Shown: piece by piece, positions 24,026 through 35,443 of the stretch | Layout: each line of letters starts with the position of its first letter | Position numbering within the stretch: the first letter of the stretch is position 1 | Origin: Aquilaria yunnanensis | Taxonomy: Eukaryota > Streptophyta > Magnoliopsida > Malvales > Thymelaeaceae | Direction of reading: 5' to 3' | DNA length: 64,000 bases | Assembly (NCBI GenBank): GCA_039654915.1 | Contig: CM077599.1 | Location: 14,510,501 to 14,574,500, forward strand | The notes under the pieces: generated by a model | What the model was told of the DNA's origin: nothing | What the model saw: only the letters and a program-made list of their open reading frames with translations | Database searches by the model: none | Position numbers and translations under genes: made by a program

Positions 24026-24050
24026 AAACATGGTATTTTTAGTAGTGTTT

Positions 24051-25145
24051 GGAGTGGGCTCCTCTATTATTAATTTTTTTATTTTTTGCCTGGAAGTTAT
24101 GAGTTTTACTTTGTCCATTCAACCGAGGAATAGATGCTCAACTCAACAAGATAAGTTTTTTTATAATTATACTTTTTCTGTATACTCAAAATAAAACAAG
24201 GTTTTTGCTATAGTTTAAACTTGTTATAAAATGCGCTTCAACTGCTTGTTTCAATGACAATTTCCATGAGCATCAAAGTTGCCCCTAGTACGGTGTGTGT
24301 TCTAATTTCTAAGTCTCACTGAAGGTAAACAAATCCACCCCTTGCAATCAGATTTCACTACTTCATAAGTTGTAACTTATAATTGATTTTGGGTATCCAA
24401 AAGAAAAAATAAAAATAAAAAAACATACTTTTACCTTAAAAAAAAAGTTTGCAACTTAGTACCGAGTCAAAGTTGGAGGGTTAAATCGTCCAATTCAAAG
24501 AAGTTCACGTGTAAACTGGTCATATAGGCGACCCCCCCCCCCCCCCAATCCATGAATTTAAATACTGTAGTATAGTGGTAAGCGGTATACGGTACAAATA
24601 TTTTTACATTTTATCATTTTTTAGCAAGAAATTTTGCAGTATATCGTCATATTTCGTAGTGTTTTGACATACTAGTAACTTTTTATGTATATTTTATCAA
24701 AAAAATTGCAATATATAGCAAATATGGCAAAATAAGTACTGCGGCATTCTGTTTTTCGCGGATATGTATATATATCATACAAAATATATATAAAATATTA
24801 AAATATAATTAATGAACATATTTTAACATAAATATTTACTTTTATTTTTTTGTTGCTTTTTATTTTATTTTTTATTTTTTGGTATTAGAAAATATATTGT
24901 TATTATTAAAGTATTGTATATATTTTTATTTTGTATCAATAAATTAATTTTTTCTCTGAATAATCTTTATTTTGCTCCATATATAATATTTTTTATATTT
25001 CTTGTATAAAAAAAATTATCTTCTATCATATATATTTTATTTATATTTAACAAATTATGATGAAAAAAATTAGAATACATATAAAATTGTGTAAATTTTT
25101 TTTATATTTATTTTTATCTTAAAATAATATTCTAACATTTATTTT
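24051..25145. other. intergenic AT-rich DNA with a C15 homopolymer
   Basis: No gene is seen. A run of 15 C residues lies at 24532-24546. From 24550 to 25140 the sequence is strongly AT-rich with short TATAT and TTTTTATTT runs. Confidence 0.5.
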
Positions 25146-26797
25146 GGGCCAACATGCACATATGGTCCTCCAGCTTGACAAACTAGAGCGAGGTAGTCCT
25201 TTTGTTTGACTCAGTGCGAGTTACTCCTCCAACTTTCCGGATTAAGCGTTTTAGTCTCTAAAGTTTGCCTAACTAAACAATTTAGTCCATCACCTAATGG
25301 AAAGCATCTAGCTCAGACTCCTTTTGACTTAAGGTCGTTTGGTACGTGAATAGGTGGATTAAAAACCTGCAGGTCCCGTGATTTCGTTTCTTTGAGCACA
25401 AATGTCTTCGCGAAGGAGGCGGACGATGCGGCGAAAGGCGTTGACCGATTTGACATTTCACGATTTAGTGAAGTCTTGATGGAGTTGAGGGCGGTGGCAA
25501 AGGTCTAACAATGAAGTCACGATTCGGTGGAAGGCGTTGATTTGGCGAAGGTTCAAAATCCTCAAAAGTCCATTGATTCGGCGGAAGGCATTGAGGGCGG
25601 CAGAGCAAGTGTTGCGGTGGGATTTGGTGACGAAGATTTCGTCGATTTGGCAAGGATAGATGCGATGATTTGTTGATTTGGCAAGGATCAACTCAGGGAG
25701 GATCGATGTGAGGATTGATTCATTGATTGGTCGAGGATCAATGCGAAGTCTGGCGATTCAGCGACAAGGATAGATGCGGTGATCGTCGATTTGGTGAGGA
25801 GTGATGCGAGGATCGATTCATCGATTCGAAGAGTCTATCGATTTCTCGAGGATTGATGCGAAGAGTCCATTGATTTGGCGACGAAGATCACTGCGAAGAA
25901 ACTGCCGCCCTTAACGATCGGGAAGCTAATGGAGTTGGAGTCAGAGTCAAAGAGTGGGCCTTACCCAGGTGGGATACCTAAGGTGGTGCCCTTCATCGGG
26001 ATGGATTCGAATGTAAAGAAGAGTTCGTCAATTCAGAAGCGACAACAAGCTCAGCAGAAACGATGATTCCAATTGCCGAAATAAACCCTAAATAATGAGA
26101 GAGACTAGGTGTGATGATGTGGAAATTTTGGCTTATGTAGCAGGACTAACTCAGCACAATTCCATGCCACATCAGCAATAAATCTAACTCCATTTACCTT
26201 TTCATCCAATTTGGACGAACTCACTAAATTTTGTAAAGTTGAGGGACTAACTCGCACTGAGTAAAAGATAAAGAATTAACTTGTTAGAGTTACTCAAATC
26301 GTTGTTGATGGTCCCATGTGACGTCGAGGATGGCAGTGAGGCTGGTCGACGACGGCAGCGATGCGAACTACCGGTCGCAAACGGCAAGCTCTGTCACAAG
26401 CTCCTTGAATTCCGACACTGCTTTCGGCTTGAACTCAATCATCACCGTCACTGACAGCCCCTACTTCGTCCTCTCAGCATTCTGCTCGAAGCCATTCATT
26501 GTGATCTTTGGATTCGGATCTGGGTTGAAGTTGTTCTATTATCCGCCTGAGACTTGCTCGTATATGGCTTAGGAAGAGCGGTCTAGATCCGGGTCAACGT
26601 AGGGAAGGAGCTGCCAAAGACAAAGTTGGCTCCCTAAACAGCGTTAGGTTTAAAGCATCACGTGACTGGCACATGTTAGTCAAGGGGGTTGACCGACCCA
26701 CTTAATGAAGTTCAGGAACTGAGCCGAACCGAGTTGAAGTTCAGGGTGGTAAAGGTCCTAGTCAACTGAGTTCAGGGACTATAGGAGTATTTTGGCC
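25146..26797. mobile_element. possible Mutator-like (Pack-MULE-like) element
   Basis: The left end GGGCCAACATGCACATATGG and the reverse complement of the right end, GGCCAAAATACTCCTATAGT, are alignable but diverged, over perhaps 40 bp. A 10-bp word TTATCTTAAA occurs next to the right end (26799-26808) and about 20 bp outside the left end (25116-25125), which could be a target duplication with the left boundary misplaced. Inside are a purine-rich minisatellite and two short plus-strand frames (25875-26066 and 26318-26572) without recognised homology. Long diverged inverted ends enclosing GC-richer, gene-like sequence suit a Pack-MULE, but no transposase is present and the call is tentative. Confidence 0.4.
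25420..25870 (+). repeat. degenerate GAT-rich minisatellite
   Basis: Repeated variants of GATTTGGCGAGGATCGATGCG, GGCGGAAGGC and ATTGATTTGG with irregular spacing of about 30-45 bp. Open frames through it are products of the repeat. Confidence 0.5.
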
Positions 26798-26941
26798 TTT
26801 ATCTTAAAAATAGAGTGCTCACCCCCAAACTCGATTTTAGTTGGGCTGCTTGGGTTTATTTCCCAGTCCCACTGGCCACCGCCATTCTCTAGAAAGCGCT
26901 AATTCTAAAGCCCTAACCTCTTACCCTCTAAACCCTCAGCC

Positions 26942-29080
26942 ATGGCGCTGCGCGCCCTACGCCTTCGTCGGACTCTGACGGCTTTGCCCTCTCTCTGTCG
27001 CTCTGTATCCTCGCCGAATCCTTTCTCAATCTCTCCATGTTCGCTTCTTCCCGGTCATACGGCGACTTATTCCCCGTCATCATCTCCGGAGATATTCCAG
27101 AGTCGATCTTTTCAATCATCGACGGCGCTGCTCTCGTCGTCGACGAGACAGTTCAAGCTCTACAAGGAGGGGGATGAGATTGATGAGAACACCATTCTGT
27201 TCGAGGGATGTGATTACAATCACTGGCTCATCGTCGTTGATTTCCCCAGGGATCAACCAAAGCCTCCGGCCGAGGAGATGGTTCGGACTTACGAGAGGAT
27301 TTGCGCCGAGGGTCTCGGCGTCAGGTTTTGCTTCTATTTTACTGCTCCCTTCTCTGTGGCTCTTCGTTTATTTGCTGTTTTCCCCTCTAATTCTTCAAGA
27401 ATCGCGTTGTAAGGGAAGAAGTGCTGATATAGTTGATGAATTATGTAGTCAATATCTTTGGTAGCAATTAATTATGCATCGCAGTGGCTTCAGGCTGCTG
27501 AAGATGTTTCTTATTCTGCATTATTTGGGGTTTTAGCTGATTTTAGTAATCAATTTTCCAGCATTGAGGAGGCCAAGAAAAGAATATATGCATGTAGCAC
27601 GACAACATATGAGGGCTTTCAGGTTGAAATGACAGAGGAGGAATCTAAAAAGTTTGAGAGTAAGTGTTTCTAGTGAATGATGCCACATGATGTAATTTTT
27701 TTTTTGTTTGTGTAGAAGATGGTTTCTGCTATGTAGCCTATGTTGTTTTGGGAAGATGCTGATTTTTCTGTTCTGTTTCAAAAAGGTGTGCCTGGTGTTG
27801 TTTTTGTACTGCCAGACTCTTATATCGACCCAGTGAACAAGCAGTATGGAGGTTTGGATGTTTCTTGTTCCTCACTTCAAGCCACTTCAGTTCTTGTGTC
27901 TATACAGCATGCTACTTTATTTTTTCTTTCTATTTTTGGCTTGTCGTTAATTGATTGCTGTGTGCCGAATTTCCAGGAGACAAGTATGAGAATGGAGTAA
28001 TTACACCAAGACCACTTCCTATCCAGCAACGAAGACCCCGTGACAGAAACAACAGGGGAAGATATGATCAACAAGGAAGACCAACTCAAAATTGGCAGGG
28101 GAATGCACCGTACAACCAGCGAGGACCAGCGCAAGGGGATGGTAGAAACCATGGTCCTCAACAAGGTTATGCAGCTCAAAATTACGCCCCGCAGCCTATG
28201 AACAATCAAAGTTATGCTCCGCCATCAGTGCACAATCAAAGTTATGCTCCGCAGCCAGCAATGAACAGCCAAAGTTATGTGCAGCAGCAGCCAATGAACA
28301 GCCAAAGTTATGCACAGCAGCAGCCAATGAACAGCCAAACTTATGCCCAGCAGCCGACAATGAACAGCCAAAATTATACTCCACAGTCACCAATGAACGG
28401 CCAAAATTATGCTCCACAGCCACCAATGAATAACCAAAATTATGGTCTGGGTAGAAGGGACCCATATCAGGGAGACAGAAGTGGGGCTTCTCCACCTGTA
28501 TACCAGGGAAATTTCAGCCAGGGTGGGCAGAGAAATTATTATCCCCAGGAACAACAAGGCAATCAACAGGGGTACCAGGGGAATGTTGCACCATCTGGGC
28601 CAGGATATGGGCAGGTAGTGAATCCTGGGTTTGGGGAGGGAACAGACACCAGCTATGGGCAGGCTAACAGGGAGGAAGCAAATCCTGCCTACAGGCACGG
28701 AGCAAATCCTGGCAGTGGGCAAGGTACAAGTCCTGCATATAATGGGCAGGTTCTGGGACAAGGAGTAGGTCCTAGCCATGGGCAGAGCTACAGCCAAGGT
28801 GCAAATCCTGGTTATGCGCAGGAGGTGTATGGAGGTGGCCAAAGGTCTTCGCAATCAGAGCAGGGTGCACCAGCTGGTCCAGCAGGGACAGTCCAGGTGA
28901 GATCTTCCCGCCATCAATCATTCCGAGCTTTCAGCGTTGTGAATCCAACCTATATTGATTTTTTTGCATGGTGTATTGTATGTTGCCTGTCATTTTAACA
29001 GCATGCGGGGCAGAATCCTAAAGGCTTTCATTTGAGCAATACTAACTTGAATTTTTTGTTCTTTGCAGGGACGGTTATGA
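26942..29080 (+). CDS. multiple organellar RNA editing factor (MORF1/MORF8 type)
   Basis: Exons: 26942-27324, 27562-27659, 27786-27851, 27977-28896 and a last exon from 29069 that ends at TGA (29078-29080), giving about 492 residues. An alternative last exon from an acceptor near 29000 stays open to TAG at 29112. MORF (RIP/DAG-like) proteins bind PPR editing factors and each other in C-to-U editosomes of mitochondria and plastids. The N-terminus (MALRALRLRRTLTALPSLCR) is Arg/Ser-rich without acids, like a mitochondrial presequence. The MORF domain runs from about residue 75 to 185: FEGCDYNHWLI, AKKRIYACSTTTYEGF, PGVVFVLPDSYIDP and GDKYENGVITPRP. The remaining ~300 residues are a Gln/Asn/Gly/Tyr-rich tail with a repeated MNSQSYAQQQP unit, as in MORF1 and MORF8. 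An hAT-type MITE nest begins 155 bp after the stop. Confidence 0.93.
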
Positions 29081-29390
29081 AATCCGAATTGTCTTCCCAG
29101 AGGCGTAGTTAGAGCAGAGATTTGAAGAAATTTGGGCTATGTTTTCTTTCGGACTTAGTGAGTGGTCACTGGTGGGACGTTGCTAAATAATTCCAGGAGC
29201 TGCGTCTGTGAAGAGTCTCTATGTGTGTGTGTAGGATTGAAAATGAGTTGAGTAGTAGGCTAATCATGTTCAGCTTAAAATATCGATCGAACTTGATATT
29301 TTGTTTATATTTGAATTGAAAACAGGATGAACAAGACATGAATGAGTTTTTAATTGATCAAGCTCGAATAGAATTCGAATGTTTGCTTAA

Positions 29391-31260
29391 GGGCCAGATC
29401 GGTTCGCGTTAATCGGGGCCAATTAACACGTTTTGTTGACCTCGGCTTCTGTCACAAAAAAACCCGAAAATATCATTGCCATTGAAACTTGAACTTATTT
29501 ACGATTTGACCATGGTGAAGTTTCTGTTTATCTAAGTCTTCGCTGTTACTGGAGAGAGAGAGAAAACATGCTTACCAGAGCCAAAAAAAAATAGAAAATC
29601 TTGGAGGAGTGTGTGTAAAGGGGCTTGGAGCTTAAAGCGAGGTCGGAAGCCTGGATCTAGGTACATCAGGAGATTTGTGCTCCGATTAACATCTATAGGG
29701 TCGGATCCTTGTTCCACATTTGCGGTGAAAGGCAGTGAACTCCTCCGTCATGCCTCCGCATTGTGTTTGCTAGATCTATTGTTTCGAGTCGGCTACGCAC
29801 GGGGTGTTTCGGTTAGTGGGTGAGAATTGAGGACTGAGCTATAGTTTTGTCGTCCAAGCGAATCTTCATCCCATTTTTCGGTTGCCATCGCTATTCCTGT
29901 TCCTTGGCCACACCACCAGTTTGATTAGGTAAGTTGGGTGTTCGGTCTCTCCTTTCTATTGCTATCTTTAAGAGGTTGTAGAATGCTGTTCCAGATAATC
30001 CTGAATATATTTGTTATTTTTGAAAATTTTCGCCACCTTGAATTGAAGCCAAAGTCCAATAATTAATGAAAATCTTCCACTATGAAATAATTAATGCAAA
30101 TTGTGTGTGTTGTCCGAATGCATGTGGGGTTTTGTGGAGAGTGGTTGATGATTTCCATTTAAATAAACATATAGGCATGATATTCCAATTAGTTGTTTTA
30201 TGGTGTTTATGTGTGCATTATTGGTTTGTATGTATGGCTATGGTTTTGTATAAGGATCCATTGCCCTGTGTCATATATGGATTACCAGTTTGCATGATAT
30301 TCTAAATAGTCTTGCTTCCATTAATTTTATAGTATCATGAGCATAGCATCTCCGCCATATTGAATTTATGATAGGTGAGGTTATGGGGGAAAGCTACGTT
30401 GGTACATCTTCTGTTCCAGTGGCATCAACTTCAGTTATCCAACACGATCGAGCAAAATGAGATCACAATGCTATTATTGTGTTCTGTCGAATTGCAGCAC
30501 ATGTGATTAGTCTCGGCCATATTGATGGTGGAAATCTGATCAAGTGTGGGTGGCGAATGATCCTTCAACAATTCTGCTCTGAGACAAGTAGGCAATACAC
30601 ACTAGAACAAATTAAAAATAAGTTTAGGTCTCTAAAGACCAATTGGCGGCATTGGAAACAACTGTTAGGAGCAACCACCGGGCTGGGGTGGGACCCAGCA
30701 ACTAGTACCATTGTTGCTGATGAAGACTGGTGGGCTAGCCGTATCCAGGTACTACTAAAGTCTTTGTGGATTTTGTTACTGTTTGGTAATTTCATGTAGA
30801 AATGGCGAAATCTAGTTATGGTGTTGGCAATGTTATATATATTGATATCTTGCAACTCCCATATGCATGTGTTCAGTAATTGTAGCTTGTTATGCAAGCG
30901 ACACCCGAGGTCATGCATCTACGCAATCAAAAGATGCCTAATTGGGATGATTTGTGTTGTATGTTCGGGCCTAGCAAAGACTTCTCTTCTTATGGCCGGT
31001 CATCACAATAACCTTCCCCCCCAACCGACATCACCTATGCTTGGTTGATGAGATTTTTCAGATGCGAACGATGAGATTTTTCAGATGCGAACAAGTGCCT
31101 GTTACAACTGAGACAGTTTGGTTGGTGGGGAAAAGATAACTCCAGATACGCACGTGGATAGGGCAAAATCGGAATTGCTTTGTGGGCCTCATTAGTCCAA
31201 CCCGCCTAACTATTGCAAAACGTGTTAATTGGCCCCAATTAACGCAAACCGATCTGGCCC
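29391..31260 (+). mobile_element. PIF/Harbinger transposon, non-autonomous
   Basis: Terminal inverted repeats of about 45 bp: the left begins GGGCCAGATCGGTTCGCGTT and the right, complemented, begins GGGCCAGATCGGTTTGCGTT, with only about three mismatches. The 3-bp duplication TAA (29388-29390 and 31261-31263) is the TWA target of this superfamily. Inside is a two-exon Myb/SANT-like gene, the usual companion ORF, but no DDE transposase. A 23-bp word starting GATGAGATTTTTCAGATGCG occurs twice in tandem at about 31048-31093. The uninterrupted MITE copy has a single TAA at the matching position (57007-57009). Confidence 0.93.
30383..31011 (+). pseudogene. Myb/SANT-like ORF1 of the PIF/Harbinger element, one nonsense codon
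   Basis: The start ATG at 30383 gives MGESYVGTSSVPVASTS, then RAK followed by TGA (30458-30460) where the family has Trp (RAKW). After the stop comes the Myb/SANT-like DNA-binding domain: the pieces WRMILQQFCSET, LEQIKNKFRSLKTNWRHWK, TGLGWDPATSTIVADEDWW. The exon ends at 30748 with a GTACTA donor; a second exon from about 30894 reads TPEVMHLRNQKMPNWDDLCC and ends at TAA 31009-31011. The encoded protein normally escorts the transposase to the nucleus and binds terminal repeats. Apart from the single TGG to TGA change the reading frame is open, so decay is slight. Confidence 0.8.
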
Positions 31261-32247
31261 TAAATTAAAGGAAAAATTAAAATTGAGCCTGACTGTGTGA
31301 GTTGAATAATAATTAAATTGAGTTTTGTTTAAATTGTATATAAAATATTATTTATTTTATTTAGGTTTGGTCAAGGTTGTCAAAGGCGCTTGCCTCAGCG
31401 CTCAGGCGACTCCAGGCGCAGGCTGGCCGCCTCGGCATAGTGGAGGTGAGGCACCTTCACCCAGTCATGCACCTCTGGTAATTCGGCATGCTGCCATGTG
31501 GCACTGTGGTGTGTTCAGTGTTCTTTAGCTGAACATTGAAACTGGCCATTGCGAGCTGTGGCCCATTTAAACTTTAAAAAAAATGGGCCTTACTGTTTGA
31601 TTTTTCGGTTTTAACTTAGCTACTAGTCATAGATCCTTTAAATAAAGTAGGCATTTTAGACTAAGTATTACAGCCGTTGAGACTTGCGAGGTTGAGGTGA
31701 CTGAAAAAAGAAAACGCATTGAAGAAAATGAAAAGCCTATAGCACCAGACAGCCCTGATAGCTGCAGTTGTAACCCGCCTGCTACAAAGGACCAAAGGTA
31801 TTTTTATATTATTTTAGTACTGCTCTGCACATATAATGGTGGCTCAGGCCGGTTTGACTCTGCTCGGCATGGACCCGGCTCGGGTCAAACTCGGCCCGAC
31901 ACGGTCAAACCCAGGCCTGGCCCAAAACAGATTGGGCTCGGACGAAGGGGGTGTGTTTGGGCCTAGGGGAGGAGAGGAGCCTAAGTTCAGTGGACCGGCC
32001 CACGGCTTGCACAAATCCGGATCGGACCACGACCCGACCGAGCCAGGTTGGAACCAAACCAGGTCGCGTTCCCAGTTATTGTTGCGCGCCAGATTTTCTT
32101 TTCAAAAAATGGAAAAATTATACCCTGACCCCCCCTCCAACGGCTCGAGACATTTTGTTTGAGTCCCAGACTTTTTTACCCTCAGTCAACAACCAATAAC
32201 GACTAGTTTTTTAGGGCTTTTTGGAGAAAATGAATTTTTTCTTCTCC

Positions 32248-32255
32248 TATAAATA
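32248..32255 (+). promoter_or_regulatory. TATA box of the nested hAT transposase
   Basis: TATAAATA lies about 157 bp before the transposase ATG at 32412 and is followed by a C/T-rich leader (CTTCCCACACTTCCTC). It is the best core promoter candidate in the element. Confidence 0.6.
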
Positions 32256-32411
32256 GGCAGCCTCCTTCCCACACTTCCTCACACCAATCTTCTCCTACAA
32301 TATTCTCTCACTCTCTCTATTATCTATTTTCAAGTTTATTAATTTTTCACTAATATTTTCTTAATTGCCTCTTAATCATCTTTCCATGTTTTCAATTATT
32401 TTCTTTTACTA

Positions 32412-34584
32412 ATGGCTTCACGAGGGAAGAACTCCGGTAAGGGCAAAGGTATTGACTCCTCCTTATCTGGCACAGGGGTCAGTTCATTTTTCTGAGGACG
32501 TTTGTTCCGGAAAAATCGAGGCTTGCATTCACAAGAAATTCCCGACAATGATCCAAACATCGACATGGCAGCATACAACATTGGCCTTGACGATCAACTC
32601 TCTGATGATGATATTGAGGAAATTTCACCAACCCAAATCAGTGCCGAGGGGTCCCAACCGATGCAACAAAGCGAGCAACTCGAGCAGAGTCAAGCGAAGA
32701 GCAGGAATTTGAAGGCTTCCATTTGGGCGGATTTTGATCAAGCTTAAAAAGGCGAAACGAGGTATGCGAAGTGCAAACATTGTGACAACAAATTTGCACA
32801 TAAATTGAATTCCGGGACCGGCATCTTCACAAGGCAGTTAAGCAAAATTCATGGAGACATCAACGGCATTTCCGGTGGACAAACACAACTGACGGGTGTT
32901 GGCAGCTCCGTCGGTCTAGTTATTTTTCGATTTAATCAAAAAATTGTTAGGTAAGGTTTAATTAATTGGATGATGATTACTGAAAAATCATTTAGACAAG
33001 CTGAGGATGAACACTTAGAAAGATTAATCCAAGAAAATCTAAATCTTGCTTATAAAAAAAAAGTCTAGGCAAACGGCTATAAGAGAAAGCTTTAAACTGT
33101 ATGAAGCTAGCAGATGTGATTTACAAGCATATTTTTCTACTGTTGATCATTGTCTGTCATTTAAGTATGATATATGGACATCTCAAATAAGACAAAATTA
33201 TTATTGTGTAACTGCTCATTGGATAGATGATGAATGAGTCATTCAAAAATGGATAATTGCTTTCAAATGTATGGAATCTGATCATATGGGTTGGAATATT
33301 TTTAACTGCATTATTGAAAGTTTGCGTTAATTTTTTGTTGCCGATAAAGTTTTATCTATTTCTTTTGATAATACTTCAAACAATGATGCGGCAGTGAGAG
33401 AATTGATAATAGAATTAAAACCATCGCTTGATGGAAAATTTTTTCATGTTCATTACTTGTGTCACATTTTGAATTTATGTGTCCAAAATGGTTTACAATA
33501 ACTGCAAAACCAAATTGAGCCAATTCGAAATACTTTACTTTTTGTTAAAACAAGGAACAAATTGGCTCGTGAATTTAAAATGTTTTGTATTGAAAATTGG
33601 GTGAATTTTTCTTGGAAAAGGTTTAAAATTGATTGCCCTACTCGATGGAACTCAACATTTAAAATGTTAAATGACGCTCAACCATGGATAAATCTTTTGA
33701 CTCGCTTTGTTAACTCAAAAGTTCAAGGCAACTAGCTAATAGACGAGGTTTGAGAAAAATGTTTTAAGTTAGTTGAGTTACTTAGATATTTTTATGAGAC
33801 AACAAACTTTTTCTCTGGAGTTTATTACCCAACAGTGCACCAAGCAATGTTATATTTTGTAAATATCGTCTATGTTTTCCACTAATACAAGGACCATGAA
33901 TTTTTGAAATCAACTATTGAAGCAATGCAAAAGAAATTGCTTGATTATTTTAAACAAATCCCACAAATTTATCTTGTTGTATGTGCATTAGATCCAAATG
34001 TCAAAATTGCGGGTTGTTTGCAATTGTTAGAAGCATACTATCACTTATATTTAGGTCAAGCACAAGTTTCTGCACTTGCTATTTCTGCTGAAGTTGACCA
34101 TAATTTGAGAGAGTTATACAAATTCTACTATGTTAAGCATTCTGATAAGGTTAGGTCATCCGAGCCAACACCCACCCGATATTTCACCTCCTTCTCATCA
34201 TCATCGAGGTTCAACCCAGCGGCGAGTATCCTCAAACGACTGAGACCCACAAACCCGGGATTGGCGAAATGGGATGATTACCTCCACACTTCATTTGAAA
34301 ACAATGAGGAAGACATCCTCGAGTGGTGGAAGAACAAAAGAGGAAGATTCCCAATCTTATCTATACTGGCGTAAGAGATTTTGGCAGTTCCGGTTTCAAC
34401 TGTCGCCTCCGAGGCTGCCTTCAGTGCAGGGAAACGAGTCATCTCAAAGAAACGAGTAAGGCTTACACCTAAAGCCGTTGAGGTTTGCATCTGTAACCGG
34501 GATTGGGCGCTTGCTGCTCTAAGGAAACAATATATTAAAAGCTCCGATGATGAGGTCATTTCTGATGATGACCAACAAGAGTAG
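32412..34584 (+). pseudogene. hAT transposase of the nested element, several stops
   Basis: The start is MASRGKNSGKGKG. The stop at about 32492 (TGA in VSSFF*GRL), the TAA at 32745 and later stops at 32955, 33236 and 33328 break the frame. Recognisable parts in order: an acidic region (IGLDDQLSDDDIEE), a BED finger (SIWADFDQA, YAKCKHCDNKFAHK), the RNase-H-like core (FKYDIWTSQIRQNYYCVTAH; DCPTRWNSTF near 33635), VCALDPNVKI near 33980, and the dimerisation motif (LAVPVSTVASEAAFSAGKR) ending near 34570. The C-terminal 150 codons are open. It is related to, but not a copy of, the transposase at 2087-4075. Confidence 0.85.
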
Positions 34585-35443
34585 ATTCTAGGTTTTCATT
34601 AGAATTTAAAGAATGTAATTGATCTGATTATGCTGTTAAGCACAGATCTTAAGTTGTACCTTTTCATTTTTTTTCCATGGAACGTTTTGTCATTTTCAAG
34701 TGTAAGGCACGTTTCAAATTATGTAAGTGCCGTTTGGCCTTTTTATTAATAAAATTTGCACCGGCGGTAGTGTCTTTTCTAAAAATATATATTTCATAAA
34801 ATTACTATCAAATAATGATTGAAAACATATTAAAATGATGTTTTTTAAAATTGGATTAACCCGGCCCAGCTCGGACCCACCCCGACCCAGGCCCAACCCA
34901 CTTAGATGTAGGTTATGCCTGGGTTTGGGAAAACCGACCTTGGGCCGGTTCGGCCTACCGGCCACCACTATGCACATGGGCTTACCGCTTATGAAACCTG
35001 GTTTAATTCTTTAATATTTTTGTACTTTGTTTTTTTTTTTTTTTCATATTTTGTCCATTTTTTTTGTATGTTTCCTTTATTTATTTTTTTTGCTTTTTTC
35101 ATTTTCATTTTATAATAGTTTCGTTTCTTTCACTTTTGTACTTTATTTTTTTTTTCACATTTTGTCTTGTTAGCTGTTGCTTTTGCTTCATTTGCTTCAC
35201 TTTTATTTATTTTTCTTTTCTTCGTTTTCGTTTTATAATTGTTTCATTTCTCACTTTTTTGTTTACTTTGTATAGTTTCATTTCTTGTTTTGTTGCCTTT
35301 ATTTTTTTTTTTATCATTTTCTTTTCCAATTGTGTTTCATTTTATTTTATTTTTATAAAATTTCTTTTCTTTGCTTATTACACTAATATGGAAAATGAAT
35401 ATAATTATTTATTGATTAATTTTATATTATAGATAACATTAAA

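Larger units (their letters stand above)
18868..24047. mobile_element. non-autonomous CACTA (En/Spm-type) transposon with captured gene fragments
   Basis: The element starts CACTACTAAAA and ends TTTTAGTAGTG, an 11-bp terminal inverted repeat that opens with the diagnostic CACTA. It is flanked by the 3-bp duplication TTT (18865-18867 and 24048-24050), as expected for this superfamily. Both ends carry dense arrays of TTACCAAC/GTTGGTAA motifs, the usual transposase-binding subterminal repeats. The 5.2-kb body contains no recognisable CACTA transposase. Instead it holds, on the minus strand, three exons of a UFM1-specific protease gene and an exon resembling the N-terminus of an ACA-type Ca2+-ATPase. 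It would depend on a transposase supplied elsewhere. The ends are intact, so it may still be mobile. Confidence 0.9.
31834..34970 (+). mobile_element. hAT transposon nested inside another hAT
   Basis: The left end TAATGGTGGCTCAGGCCGG and the complemented right end TAGTGGTGGCCGGTAGGCC form the terminal inverted repeat. The target duplication is TGCACATA (31826-31833) and TGCACATG (34971-34978), 7 of 8 identical. Subterminal regions are rich in GGCCC and CGGCC words (31850-32060 and 34860-34965), as in Ac-like elements. The body encodes a broken BED/hAT transposase preceded by a TATA box. Confidence 0.93.

Noticed and set aside
28196..28854. two minus-strand frames of 99 and 155 codons
   Set aside because: They are antisense to the repetitive MORF tail, and their regular repeats only mirror the coding repeat.
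35034..35432. 122-codon Phe-rich frame
   Set aside because: A product of T-rich low-complexity DNA inside the outer hAT element; no conserved motif.
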